A stretch of 64,000 nucleotides of DNA from Achatina immaculata (taxonomy: Eukaryota; Mollusca; Gastropoda; Stylommatophora; Achatinidae), in the NCBI GenBank assembly GCA_009760885.1, contig CM019701.1:16621975-16685974 (forward strand). Reading direction: 5' to 3'. The notes beneath the pieces are model-generated. The model was given only the letters and a program-made list of their open reading frames with translations. It made no database searches and was not told the origin of the DNA. A program made the position numbers and the translations under genes. Positions within the stretch are counted from its first letter, which is position 1. Each line of letters begins with the position of its first letter. Below, in pieces: positions 10,655-19,705 of this stretch.

Positions 10655-11690
10655 TAAATAGATCTCATAAGATACAGCAAAGGCAAGATCTGATAGATAT
10701 AACAAGGACAAGATCTGATAAGAGACAGCAAGGGCAAGATCTGATAAGAGACAGCAAGGGCAAGATCTGATAAGAGACAGCAAGGACAAGATCTGATAAG
10801 AGACAGCAAGGGCAAGACCTGATAAGATACACCAAGAACAATATCTGATAAGATACAACACGGACAAGATCTGATAAGATACACCAAGGACAATATCTGA
10901 TAAGAGACAGCAAGGACAAGATCTGATAAGTGACAGCAAGGGCAAGACCTGATAAGATACAACACAGACAAGATCTGATAAGATACAGCAAGGACAATAT
11001 CTGATAAGAGACAGCAAGGGCAAGATCTGATAAGAGACAGCAAGGACAAGATCTGATAAGAGACAGCAAGGGCAAGATCTGATAAGATACAGCAAGGACA
11101 ATATCTGATAAGATACAACACGGACAAGATCTGATAAGATACTCCAAGGACAATATCTGATAAGAGACAGCAAGGACAAGATATGATAAGAGACAACAAG
11201 GGCAAGACCTGATAAGATACAACACGGACAAGATCTGATAAGATACACCAAGGACTATATCTGATAAGAGACAGCAAGGGCAAGATCTGATAAGATACAA
11301 CATGGACAAGATCTGATAAGATACACCAAGGACAATATCTGATAAGAGACAGCAAGGACAAGATCTGATAAGAGACAGCAAGGACAAGATCTGATAAGAT
11401 ACAAAAAGGAAAAGACCTGATAAGAGACAGCAAGGACAAGATATGATAAGAGACAGCAAAGGCAAGATCTGATAAGAGACAGCAAGGACAAGATCTGATA
11501 AGATACAAAAAGGACAAGATCTGATAAGATACAAAAAGGACAAGATCTGATAAGAGACAGCAAGGATAAGATCTGATAAGAGACAGCAAGGATAAGATCT
11601 GATAAGAGACAGCAAGGACAAGATATTATAAGAGACAGCAAGGACAAGATATGATAAGAGACAGCAAGGACAAGATATGAACAGATGAAA
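10655..11690. repeat. 26-bp minisatellite
   Basis: About 40 copies of a 26-bp unit (CAAGATCTGATAAGAGACAG plus CAAGGA). The period is not a multiple of three, so all three minus-strand frames stay open for 160-318 codons. Those frames are by-products of the repeat, not genes. In TUBE1 intron 2. Confidence 0.95.
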
Positions 11691-12008
11691 ACAGGAAAAC
11701 AGCAGACAAATATTTCAGGAAGGCTGCTACAAGTCAAAAAATCACTTGGAATCTAATAAAATCTAAACTGGTAACACACAATAATTAGCGTATAAGTATA
11801 CAACTATACACTAAACACTGCAGTAAAGCTGTGATACCAGAATGTATAAAATAGTAAAAAGTAGGAGCAGCTTTATTACTTAACGATTACAAAGTTGTGA
11901 CGTTTCGGTGTGAGCCTTAATCATACAAAAACATACAGGACGAAGAAATAGAGAGAGGAGATAAAGTATAGATTCACATGAATACTATTAAAAAAAAATA
12001 TTTTAAAC

Positions 12009-12179
12009 ATTTTCTGGTGCCAACATATGTAAGGCTCTGCTTCAAGTGGCTGTGGACGAGGATATAGGATATATTGTATGCTAATAGGGGTGGATCAGAA
12101 ACCGTGAGCCAAACCTTAAGGATATCCTCGTCCACAGCCACTTGAAGCAGAGCCTTACATATGTTGGCACCAGAAAATG
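12009..12179. repeat. 58-bp inverted repeat within the PLE
   Basis: The segment 12009-12067 (CATTTTCTGGTGCCAACATA...) is the reverse complement of 12121-12179, separated by 53 nt. Together with the outer inverted terminal repeats it makes the left part of the PLE a folded-back copy of its own sequence. Confidence 0.9.
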
Positions 12180-12582
12180 TAACAGCCCCCGCTGCGTTAC
12201 CTGCCCGGTAGTCGGGGAAACGAACACAATCACCTTTCCCAAAACTATCCTCACTCTTCATGAGGGATTCACATGCGAGTCCTGTAATGTGATATATGTC
12301 ATCGTTTGCAAAAGATGCAGGATAACATATATTGGTGAGACTGGCCTCAGATTAGGGGACCGCATGCAAAAACATCTGTACAACATCGCCCAGCATGCTT
12401 CGAAACCAGTCCCAAATCATTTCAATGGCCCCAACCACAGAGGCAAATCTGATTTTCTGGTAACAGCCATCAAACAATGTCACGCAGATGACACGAGCCG
12501 CCTGGCACTTGAGAACCGCTACATTCAAAATTATGGGACGCTAGAGCCACATGGGTTAAACTCGCTGTTTAGCTACACGTAA
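12142..12582 (+). pseudogene. PLE GIY-YIG endonuclease fragment
   Basis: C-terminal part of a Penelope polyprotein, ~146 codons without an ATG at its start. A Cys-rich linker comes first (CNSPRCVTCPVV, then CESCNVIYVIVCKRC), followed by the endonuclease core ITYIGETGLRLGDRMQKHL. Further on are HFNGPNHRG (conserved H...F) and the LALENRYIQNYGTLEPHGLN end, where E of ENRYI is the metal-binding glutamate. In this family the domain nicks DNA to prime reverse transcription. The frame is intact from the linker to the stop, so this is a fairly young but truncated copy. Confidence 0.9.
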
Positions 12583-13075
12583 CATTTTCTTCAATCATTA
12601 TAGTACCTCTCCACTAAGTCCACCCATTCTTACTTTTCAAACTTCCTCACAGCATCACTCTACAATCCCTCTTCCCCAATCATCTGTTTCAACTTCTCCT
12701 GGCTAGGTCAATATTGTATCACTCTCTATCCCCTCCCCGGTTCCCCATCCACCACCCCCAGTTACAACCCACCGACCACATATCACAGGTCTCTATTTAA
12801 ACAGTCTCCACATTCTGCTAAATCCATTCCTGACACACACCGCCAGACAAGTCACACCTTACAATTTACAGCTAAGTACCTTACAAAAAAATTTTCTTTA
12901 ATAGTATTCATGTGAATCTATACTTTATCTCCTCTCTCTATTTCTTCGTCCTGTATGTTTTTGTATGATTAAGGCTCACGCCGAAACATCACAACTTTGT
13001 AATCATTAAGTAATAAAGCTGCTCCTACTTTTTACTATTTATAAACTGGTAACAACGTTCCACAGCAGGGCTGAC

Positions 13076-13149
13076 CTTGTTGACATGAGCATGTTCTCGA
13101 AGTGCCAGGTCCCAAAATCTGCACCCAATTTGATTTCCACACTGACCAA
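13076..13149 (-). CDS. TUBE1: Epsilon-tubulin, coding exon 2
   Basis: A 74-nt exon with acceptor ...CATCTTTCACAG (AG at 13151-13150) and donor GTCAGC from 13075. It supplies TT to complete a Val codon and then 24 codons: GQCGNQIGCRFWDLALREH, AHVNK. GQCGNQIG is the tubulin T1 GTP-binding loop, and CRFWDLALREHA is the epsilon-tubulin form rather than alpha or beta. The start phase (2 nt) complements the single G left by exon 1. Confidence 0.95.
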
Positions 13150-13396
13150 CTGTGAAAGATGAAAGCCAAAGAAAAGATGAACCATCACACAAATACAGCA
13201 TCTCTGGTGCTAGGGTTTCACAGATCAGAAAACATGGATGCTTTAATACTGATACATGAAAAAGATGAATAAAAAACACCGCCATTATCTTTGGTTGACA
13301 TGTTAGCTGGTAGTGGAGCTTTTGAAGAATTATTTTTTTTCTGTGTCATTTCTCTCATCATAGATTCTGTCAATGCTTGACATGCATAACAAGAAC

Positions 13397-13553
13397 AATG
13401 CTTGCAAGCTTCTGAGGTCAAGTTTATTTATACTTCAACTTTTGTTAGGAATTTTCTGCCTCATCTCCCCAGATAATGCTTGCAAGCTTCTGAGGTCAAG
13501 TTTATTTATACTTCAAATTTTGTTAGGAATTTTCTGCCTCATCCCCCCCAGAT
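13397..13553. repeat. 78/79-bp tandem duplication
   Basis: Two near-identical copies (13397-13474, 13475-13553) beginning AATGCTTGCAAGCTTCTGAG, plus the start of a third. In TUBE1 intron 1. Confidence 0.92.
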
Positions 13554-13559
13554 AATGCT

Positions 13560-14115
13560 TGGAGCCTCTGCCACAACCACATCCAGAAAGAGGATGGAGA
13601 TTGAAGCAACCACTCGAGCCATAAACTGGCGAGCAAACCAGCAACCACCTGGAGCCATAATCTCAACAGATTCACAGAATTTGTTAAAAAATGAAAACCC
13701 AATGACATGTCACGAGTGATTGGCCAAACTAAAAGAGTCATAAATCTCCTTCCTAACACAGATTTATTGTCCAGGACATGCCAGCATCAACGGCTATAAA
13801 ATGGCAGATCAGCTGGAAAAACAAAGCAACAACCCTGGGCAGCCTACATATGGACAAAGTAGACTCCATAAAACCCACTCTATCAAAATTACTGGGGAAA
13901 TGAGCAAAAAAAAAAATGCTGAATGTAGTACCTATCACCAAAGACTATGCAAAAGACGTATAGCAAAATGTAGTGCAGAAAAGATCAAGCTATATTCAGT
14001 CATTGTGCCATTGCCACCATCACTTAACACACACCACAAACAAAACTGAGGCTACAGGCTGAGCACGTACGGGGATGTCCTGAGTGCAAGGAGCCCATCT
14101 CTAGGACAGCAGCTG
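13560..14115 (+). mobile_element. Degenerate RNase H-bearing LINE fragment
   Basis: Reading across frames gives EIEATTRAINW then ISTDSQNLLK and PGHASINGYKMADQLEKQ. These match the RNase H E...A...A, TDSQ.L and PGH.GI.GNE.ADQLA.. motifs carried by I/Jockey-group LINEs. RLQAEHVRGCPECKEPIS near 14050-14100 resembles the terminal Cys motif. Stops break it. It fills most of TUBE1 intron 1 on the opposite strand. Confidence 0.65.
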
Positions 14116-14374
14116 AGCAATGTTCTTTAGAAAAGATGGAATCATAGCTTTCTGCTGTTTTTTTTTACTGCATCATCACATCTACTCTTGCAATGAGCAT
14201 ACATTTTCAAGACTCCGTGATAGATGTGAGTCACAAATTTTAATCTTCCTCAATGTTAGCATGACTCCACCTTGTAGCCAGATGTGCACAATTTACTGCC
14301 CAAGACAAGTTTCTTTACAATCATCGATCTCTTAGCCTTGCTCTTTTGTTCACAGATTAGAAATGCTTACCAAC

Positions 14375-14399
14375 CTTGAACTACTACTGACTGTGTCAT
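14375..14399 (-). CDS. TUBE1: Epsilon-tubulin, coding exon 1 (start codon)
   Basis: A 25-nt coding part with ATG at 14399-14397, encoding MTQSVVVQ and the first base of the next Val codon; the donor is GTTGGTAAG from 14374. MTQSVVVQVGQCGNQ is the epsilon-tubulin N terminus. Epsilon-tubulin is a centriole/basal-body tubulin needed for triplet microtubules and acts with delta-tubulin. A second in-frame ATG lies 48 nt upstream (14447-14445), with an in-frame TGA at 14462-14460. TCTTCAG just before GACAATG could be an acceptor, so the 5' UTR may be spliced. The 14399 start is chosen by family match. Confidence 0.9.
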
Positions 14400-14936
14400 T
14401 GTCCTGAAGATGACACCTATAGAGAGTATGCTAAAGGAGAGGGACATGCTTTCTGGATTTCAATTTTCCATCGTCCAGCGCCATTACAGAAAAATGTCGA
14501 TGAGAGTGACTGTTCCTGGTATCCAAGCTACGAAACTAATCTAAACTTTGGACCTGAAGATTTAATTATTCTTGGTTGTGTCCCGTGCAGAAAAGAGCGG
14601 TATCTTTCAAATTACCAGGAGATGGGTTGGTGGGGGAGGGGAATAGAAAAAAAACGGGGCAACTGGACGGGGTTGGGGGGGGGGTATAAATAATGTAAGA
14701 GAGTGCTTATCGGTAGTAAAGTACGGATAAGAACTGCCCGGGAGTGGGGGCTGCTTATCCGTACTATAGCCCCTGTGCATATCTTCAGCGCACCGCTGTA
14801 AGTTTTTGACAGAGTTAGGCATGAAGACATGGTATAAATACCAGAAAAGCTACAGATGGTAAAGATATGAAAATTATCAGGAAATATGTACTGGAAGCAG
14901 CGAGCAGCACTAAGAGTGAGCAGTAATAAAAGTTAT
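14400..14936. other. TUBE1 upstream region; no other gene recognised
   Basis: Would hold the 5' UTR or promoter of TUBE1 on the minus strand. A G-rich run lies at 14632-14688 (pyrimidine-rich on the minus strand). I see no convincing TATA or initiator arrangement. Overlapping minus-strand frames at 14607-14830 are low complexity. Confidence 0.4.
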
Positions 14937-17655
14937 ATCATCATCAGGTGCCGTGCCGACTGGCGTTGGCTATTATGCTTCTCCAGAGTATCCGATCCTT
15001 CATGCAGGCCATCAGCTAAGTTGGTGATCTCCTCTCACACCATCCCGTCAGACTGTCCAGTATCATTTCTCTTGGTCTTCCTCTTGATCTTTTTCCTTCT
15101 ATTTTTCCTGTTGTTATAATATTTTCAATGCCCCCTCTTCTCATTGCATGTCCTATGAAAGTACATTGTCACTCTTTTATTTTTTTGACAAGGTTTTTTG
15201 TCTCTCCAGCTCTTCTCATACATTCTTCATTATTTATTTTTGCTGTCCAGGGGATTCGCAACATTCTTCTAATAAATCACATTTCTGCTGCTTCCAATGA
15301 TTTTTGTGCAGACTTGCCTATTGTCCATGATTCACTTCTATATAACAAGATAGGTTCAATATAGCATTTTAGGAGTCGTTTTCTAACATTCATTGATAAA
15401 GATGTGTTAGCTAATATGTTTCTCATTCTCTGAAATGCAGTCTTTGCTTGGCCTATTCTGTTCCTAATTTCTGTTCTGCATTTCCCATCTGAAGTTATTA
15501 CTGCTCCAAGGTATTTGAATTTCTGCACCTCCTTTAGAATAGTTCCATTTAATTTCATATTGCATGCTGGTGGATTCTGTTTCTTAGATATAACCATAGT
15601 CTCTGTCTTTTTGATGTTCAAAGTAAGGCCTTTCTGTTCCCTTTCTTTGGCGACTTTATCCAAGAGATTTTGCAGGTCTTGTTGGTTCTCAGCTATCAGT
15701 ACTGTGTTGTCAGCATACTGAAGGATGTTAATATTGTATCCTCCAATTTTTATGCCTGGTTCTGTGATGATTGTTCTTAGATTATTCTCGCTGTACAGAG
15801 AAAAAAGGTCTGGAGATAGTACACATCCTTTTCACATCTCTTGTTTTATAGGATGATATTTTCCAATTCTATTTTCAAATCGAATTGCTGCTTCTTGCTG
15901 CCAGTATAAATTTTTTACAATCCTCAAGTCTTTGCCGTCTATATTGATGTCTTCCAGCATTTTAATAATTTCATTATGTTTCACCTTGTCAAATGCCTTG
16001 GTGTAATCAATGAAGCATAAGTAGAGATCTTTCTGTACTTCTAAAGCTCTTTCTGTTAGTGTTCATAAAGCATAAATGGCATTGTGTGTTCCCTTTCCTT
16101 CAACAAATCCAAACTGTTCATCTGCTATTTCCATTTTTATCTTTTTCCATGTTTTCTCATAATGATTCTCAGAAGTAGCTTCGTTATGTGACATGAGAGG
16201 CTGATAGTCCGGTGGTTGTCACATTCCTTTGCACCTGGTTTCTTTGGTAGTGCTATAAACGTGGATTTAACCAGGCCATTGGGAATATAACAACTGTTGT
16301 AAATGTCATTCAGTAACTTGATTATTATTTTTATTCTTATCTCCTCTAGTGCCTCTATTTCTTCTATTGTTATATTATCAGGCCCATTCGCTTTTCCTTT
16401 CTTCATGTGTTTGATGGCATCTATGATTTCATCTTCAAGTATTGGTGGTCCATCACAGTTTTCAGTATCTGGTGTTAATTCTGGTCTTTCTCCTCCATAT
16501 AGCTCACCGATATACTCTGTCCACCTGTCCATAGTGTCGTCTTTTCCCATTAAAATGTTACCTTCTTTTGATTTCAGGCATCCTGTGGTATATTTTGTTT
16601 TCCTGCCTGTGAGTTCATTAATTCGTTTGCGCATGTTTTTGCTGTCTTTATTATGAGAATCCTCTGTCTGTCTGCACTGTTCATTTAACCACACTTCTTT
16701 TGCTTCTCTGCATTTTTGTCTTATTTCTTTATTTATCTTGCTACATTTTTCTTGGTTATTTTTACTCCTCCTCCTCTTGTCCATCAATCCTAAGATGTCG
16801 TCTGTCATCCATTTATTTTTAGAGGCTTCTTTTTTTTTGGTGGTATTATCTCCTTAACAGTTTGGTGGATAGAATCTCTTAACATTGCCCATTGTTCATC
16901 TATACTATTTATCTTTGCTATTGCATTGTATCTATGTGTTATAATAACTTTGTTTTTGTTCTCGCAGTTCTTGGTCATTTTTAAGACGTTCTGTATTCAG
17001 TTTGATGTTTCTCACTTTTCTGCCTGCTTTCTTTAGTTTTATTCTAACTTTTCCACAGAGTGGATCATGGTCACTATTGCAGTCAGCTCCTGGCATGGTT
17101 TTTGTTGTTAGTAATGCATTGCGGAATCGTTTGTTGATTAATATGTAGTCTATCTGGTTAAAAGTCTTTTTGTCTGGGCTGCACCACGTTGCCAGTCTTC
17201 ACTGGTGTTGTTTAAACCAGGTGTTTCCTACAACCATGCTATGTATTCTTGCCCATTCAATTAATTTACTACCTCTGTCATTCCTCTCCCCTAGTCCATA
17301 GTCACCAACGATGTCTGAAGTTTTTACTTTACCAACTTTGGCATTAAAATCTCCCATCTTCATGTGACTTTGTGTGTTTTAGGGTTGTCTCTATGTCATT
17401 ATAAAATAGCTGTACATCTTCTTCAGAACTTGGAGTGTACACTTGTATAATATTTATGTTAATTGGTCGTCCTTTCAGTTGGGCTAGCAGGACTCCGCCC
17501 GAGATGTTCAAATATCCTACAGTTGTTCTTGCTGTATGTTCATCAAATATAATTCCTACTCCTCGTTCATGTTTCTCACTTCCTGAATATATTATTGTAT
17601 ATTTATCAGAGTTTATTTTCCCTGCACCTGTCCATCTAACTTCATTCATTCCTAA
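14937..17655 (-). mobile_element. RTE-type LINE, 5'-truncated, mostly full domains
   Basis: On the minus strand the domains run in order. Apurinic-type endonuclease: NEVRWTGAGKI from 17649, QIDYILIN ~17150, SDHDPLCGKVRIKL ~17070. Linker: WMTDDILGLMDKRRR ~16810. Reverse transcriptase: STFIALPKKPGAKECDNHRT ~16270-16210, KGCVLSPDLFSLYSEN ~15830, ILQYADNTVLIAE ~15720. Thumb and C terminus: FKYLGAVITSDGKC ~15500, LLKCYIEPILLYRSESWT. The 3' end is GCCAACGCCAGTC...ATGATGAT at 14937. Frameshifts and stops make it inactive. An independent 3' end of the same family is at 39010-39309. Confidence 0.88.
15277..16808 (-). pseudogene. RTE reverse transcriptase pseudogene
   Basis: Two long open blocks, 16808-16137 (linker to RT motif 2) and 15663-15277 (thumb), are separated by ~470 nt with stops. 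The RT palm motif that should read YADD is YADN (tatgctgacaac near 15720-15711), so a catalytic aspartate is lost. Expected DNA-copying function is therefore absent even where the frame is open. Confidence 0.8.
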
Positions 17656-18734
17656 TATGAGATAAATATAGATTCACATTAAATTTTCTGCATTTCTCTA
17701 TTGTTAATGTCACATTATATTGAATATTTTGTTCCTCTTTCTATGAATGAGGCCACTCAGTCATACGCAAATTATTTTTTGCCATATTTCATTCTTGGAT
17801 TCACAATGTCAAATTACACATGCACTAAATGAAAAAACAAGACTTTCTTTTTTTTTTTTTTTTAACACTCATTGTAAATTTTATTCATAAAATGAAACAA
17901 AAATCCCAACCTGCAAGAGTAATATTCATATTAGCAACATTAATAAGTTAATATTGACTTTAAAATATAAATGAAAATGATAAAAGTGTACAAATAACAT
18001 TTATACTCGAGAGAGTTAAGAAACAAGATATGTACAGTACATAAATTTGAATAAACATAATACAGCTTTGATACGTTGCAGAAAACGACTACTAGATTTT
18101 ACCAATGCTAAAATTCTATAAAATGAAATAAAAAAAGACATGGAAGAAGTTGATATCCAGTGATTGGTAGATTCATATTTTTGCCAGAAAAACAACAGTT
18201 TTATAATGTGAAATATAATTACAAATTTGTGATAAAGTAATATTGAGAAGAGTATTATTGTAGCATGTTTCCATTTAAAAAAAACAAACAAAAAACTGCA
18301 TTCTTGACATCATAATTTGAAATAAATTGAAATTTATGTACAGTCTAAACTAAAATATTTGCCGTGTCTATGCTATATCATGAATGTAACATTTATATAC
18401 AAATTATCATTGTATATCTATATAAATGTTTATATTTAAAACTTAAAAGTCTCAGTGTACAAAATAACATGTTTAAACAACAATTCACATTTGTAAAACT
18501 CATTTGATGTGTCTAAGAAAATGGAACTTTGTTGCAGAGAGAAAACCAGTCACACAACTTGTGAGAGAGGATCTCAAACTTAGACAGGTGTCTCAGACAT
18601 TTAAGCTCTCTTGATTTATGAAGATGCTACATTTTGAGTGACATAATCAACAGCAAACCACAATGCCTATTTTTCAATGTGCACTCCATATGCATTCTCA
18701 TCATCAATATTCTGTATTGGTCCTTATTTCTTTC
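17656..18734. other. AT-rich intergenic stretch, no gene seen
   Basis: Very AT-rich with homopolymer runs (T-run 17846-17863). A minus-strand frame at 18291-18016 (91 codons) is Phe/Ile-rich and looks fortuitous. Confidence 0.5.
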
Positions 18735-19300
18735 TTTCATTATGCAAAGTTGTTCTCCATCTGGTAAGGTTTTCTATATTTGAGTGGTAGAATTTTTAGT
18801 TGTTTGTGCTGATCTGCAGTCTGTACTGGATGTTTGTCATAAATCAGATTTAATGCTCTTTTGTGTTTGAGACGGAGCATCCATCCCAGATTATGGAACA
18901 GTAATCTAATTGTGTTTGTATTGTGATATGTAGTATATCTTTCTTGTGTCTTTGTCAATGAAGTGTTTAATTTTGGCTAGTTGGTAAACTTTCTGTGCAG
19001 TCAAGTTGTTTTTTTTTTTTAAGACAACGAAAACAACAGGTCATGGAACCGGTCGTACTGCAATACTGGGCCTACCTGTAACAAGTTGTGGACCTTACCC
19101 CCAGCATCGAATGTGCAGGGCAGCCTCGGGCATCTTGTAGATAAAAAAACTACGATTTTGTCTTAACCAAGGGGCATGTTGATCAGGGTACTTGCCAAGA
19201 GGACATTTTGATCTCAGCCAAAAGCCTGAGAATCAAGTTTGTTAGATTATGTACATGAGAATTCCAAGTTAAATGTTGATCAATGATGAGTCTTAAAGAA
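18735..19300 (-). mobile_element. CR1/L2-type LINE fragment split by a SINE
   Basis: Minus strand gives IIDQHLTWNSHVHNL (19290-19243), then after the SINE at 19008-19232 NLTAQKVYQLAKIK, QKRALNLIYDKHPVQTADQH and KQLKILPLKYR. These match the element at 6053-8030 (IIDQHPTWNSYVQ, AQKVYQLAKIK, QHKHIKILPLKDR). Confidence 0.8.
19008..19232 (-). mobile_element. U2 snRNA-headed SINE, copy 1
   Basis: Read on the minus strand the element starts TTCTCAGGCTTTTGGCTGAG then ATCAAAATG. This is the U2 snRNA 5' end (from about nt 6: TTCTCGGCCTTTTGGCTAAG, ATCAAGTG) with few changes. Near its 3' end CAGTATTGCAGTACGACCGG resembles U2 stem-loop IV (TGGTATTGCAGTACCTCCAG). A unique ~120-bp middle separates them. 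It ends CTGTTGTTTTCGTTGTCTTA then an A-run. TCAAGTT at 19001-19007 and 19233-19239 is the target-site duplication, inside the CR1-type fragment. A second copy is at 43001-43232. Confidence 0.8.
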
Positions 19301-19331
19301 AATGTTCATGAACTTGTTCCTGTATAACTCT

Positions 19332-19371
19332 AGGACTCATCATTGATCAACATTTAACTTTGAATTCTCAC
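19332..19371 (+). mobile_element. Inverted piece of the adjacent CR1-type LINE
   Basis: AGGACTCATCATTGATCAAC...GAATTCTCA repeats, in opposite orientation, the LINE segment at 19246-19290. This looks like a 5' inversion made during insertion. Confidence 0.75.
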
Positions 19372-19379
19372 AACAGTCA

Positions 19380-19520
19380 TTGTTAAGAGAAGCCAGTTTA
19401 GTGGGCATAACATCCCTTGATGAAGTTTAAAAACTTGCAGAAAACAGTAAAACTTGGCAAACAACTATGCGACCCCTATGTGACGTTTAACGGCACAGGA
19501 AGGATGTAAGATAAGAATAT
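19380..19520 (+). mobile_element. LINE C-terminal fragment, related to 1990-2335
   Basis: Frame gives REASLVGITSLDEV then LAENSKTWQTTMRPLCDV, ending GGAAGGATGTAAGA. It corresponds to the minus-strand fragment at 1990-2335. Confidence 0.65.
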
Positions 19521-19654
19521 GGTTGCCTCCCTTATTCACGAATGGAAGGAAAGCAGCCTCCTCGCCTCCACTTTTACAAGTTGAAATATGGAAATATGGC
19601 ATTAGAAAATTGTAAAAAACTTAAGTCTCACTTTAAAAAATTACCAAATTATAC

Positions 19655-19705
19655 AAGATGTTAAGACTGCTTAAAACAAAACTAGGAACAGTTTTATACG
19701 AGCAG
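19655..19705. mobile_element. Possible small PLE terminal fragment
   Basis: AAACTAGGAACAGTTTTATA with CGAGCA resembles the PLE terminal repeat at 9370-9415 over about 50 bp only. Confidence 0.35.

Larger units (their letters stand above)
11777..13041 (+). mobile_element. Penelope-like element, 5'-rearranged, 13-bp TSD
   Basis: Flanked by TAAACTGGTAACA at 11764-11776 and 13042-13054. The right end (about 12885-13041) is a terminal repeat containing AAGGCTCACGCCGAAACATC. The same sequence is present in reverse complement at the left end (about 11815-12000). The interior encodes a GIY-YIG endonuclease (12142-12582) but the reverse transcriptase is missing. Inverted or partial terminal repeats and 5' rearrangement are normal for the Penelope class. 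It sits in TUBE1 intron 2, ending 22 nt from the splice donor of coding exon 2. Confidence 0.88.

Noticed and set aside
10586..11737. Long Leu/Ser/Cys-rich open frames (160-318 codons, three frames)
   Set aside because: All follow from the 26-bp minisatellite, whose period is not a multiple of three; three overlapping frames cannot all be genes.
13218..13421. MTQKKNNS-like minus-strand ATG near 13350 as the TUBE1 start
   Set aside because: The exon at 14399-14375 encodes the expected MTQSVVVQ with a donor in the right phase; the 13350 ATG has neither.
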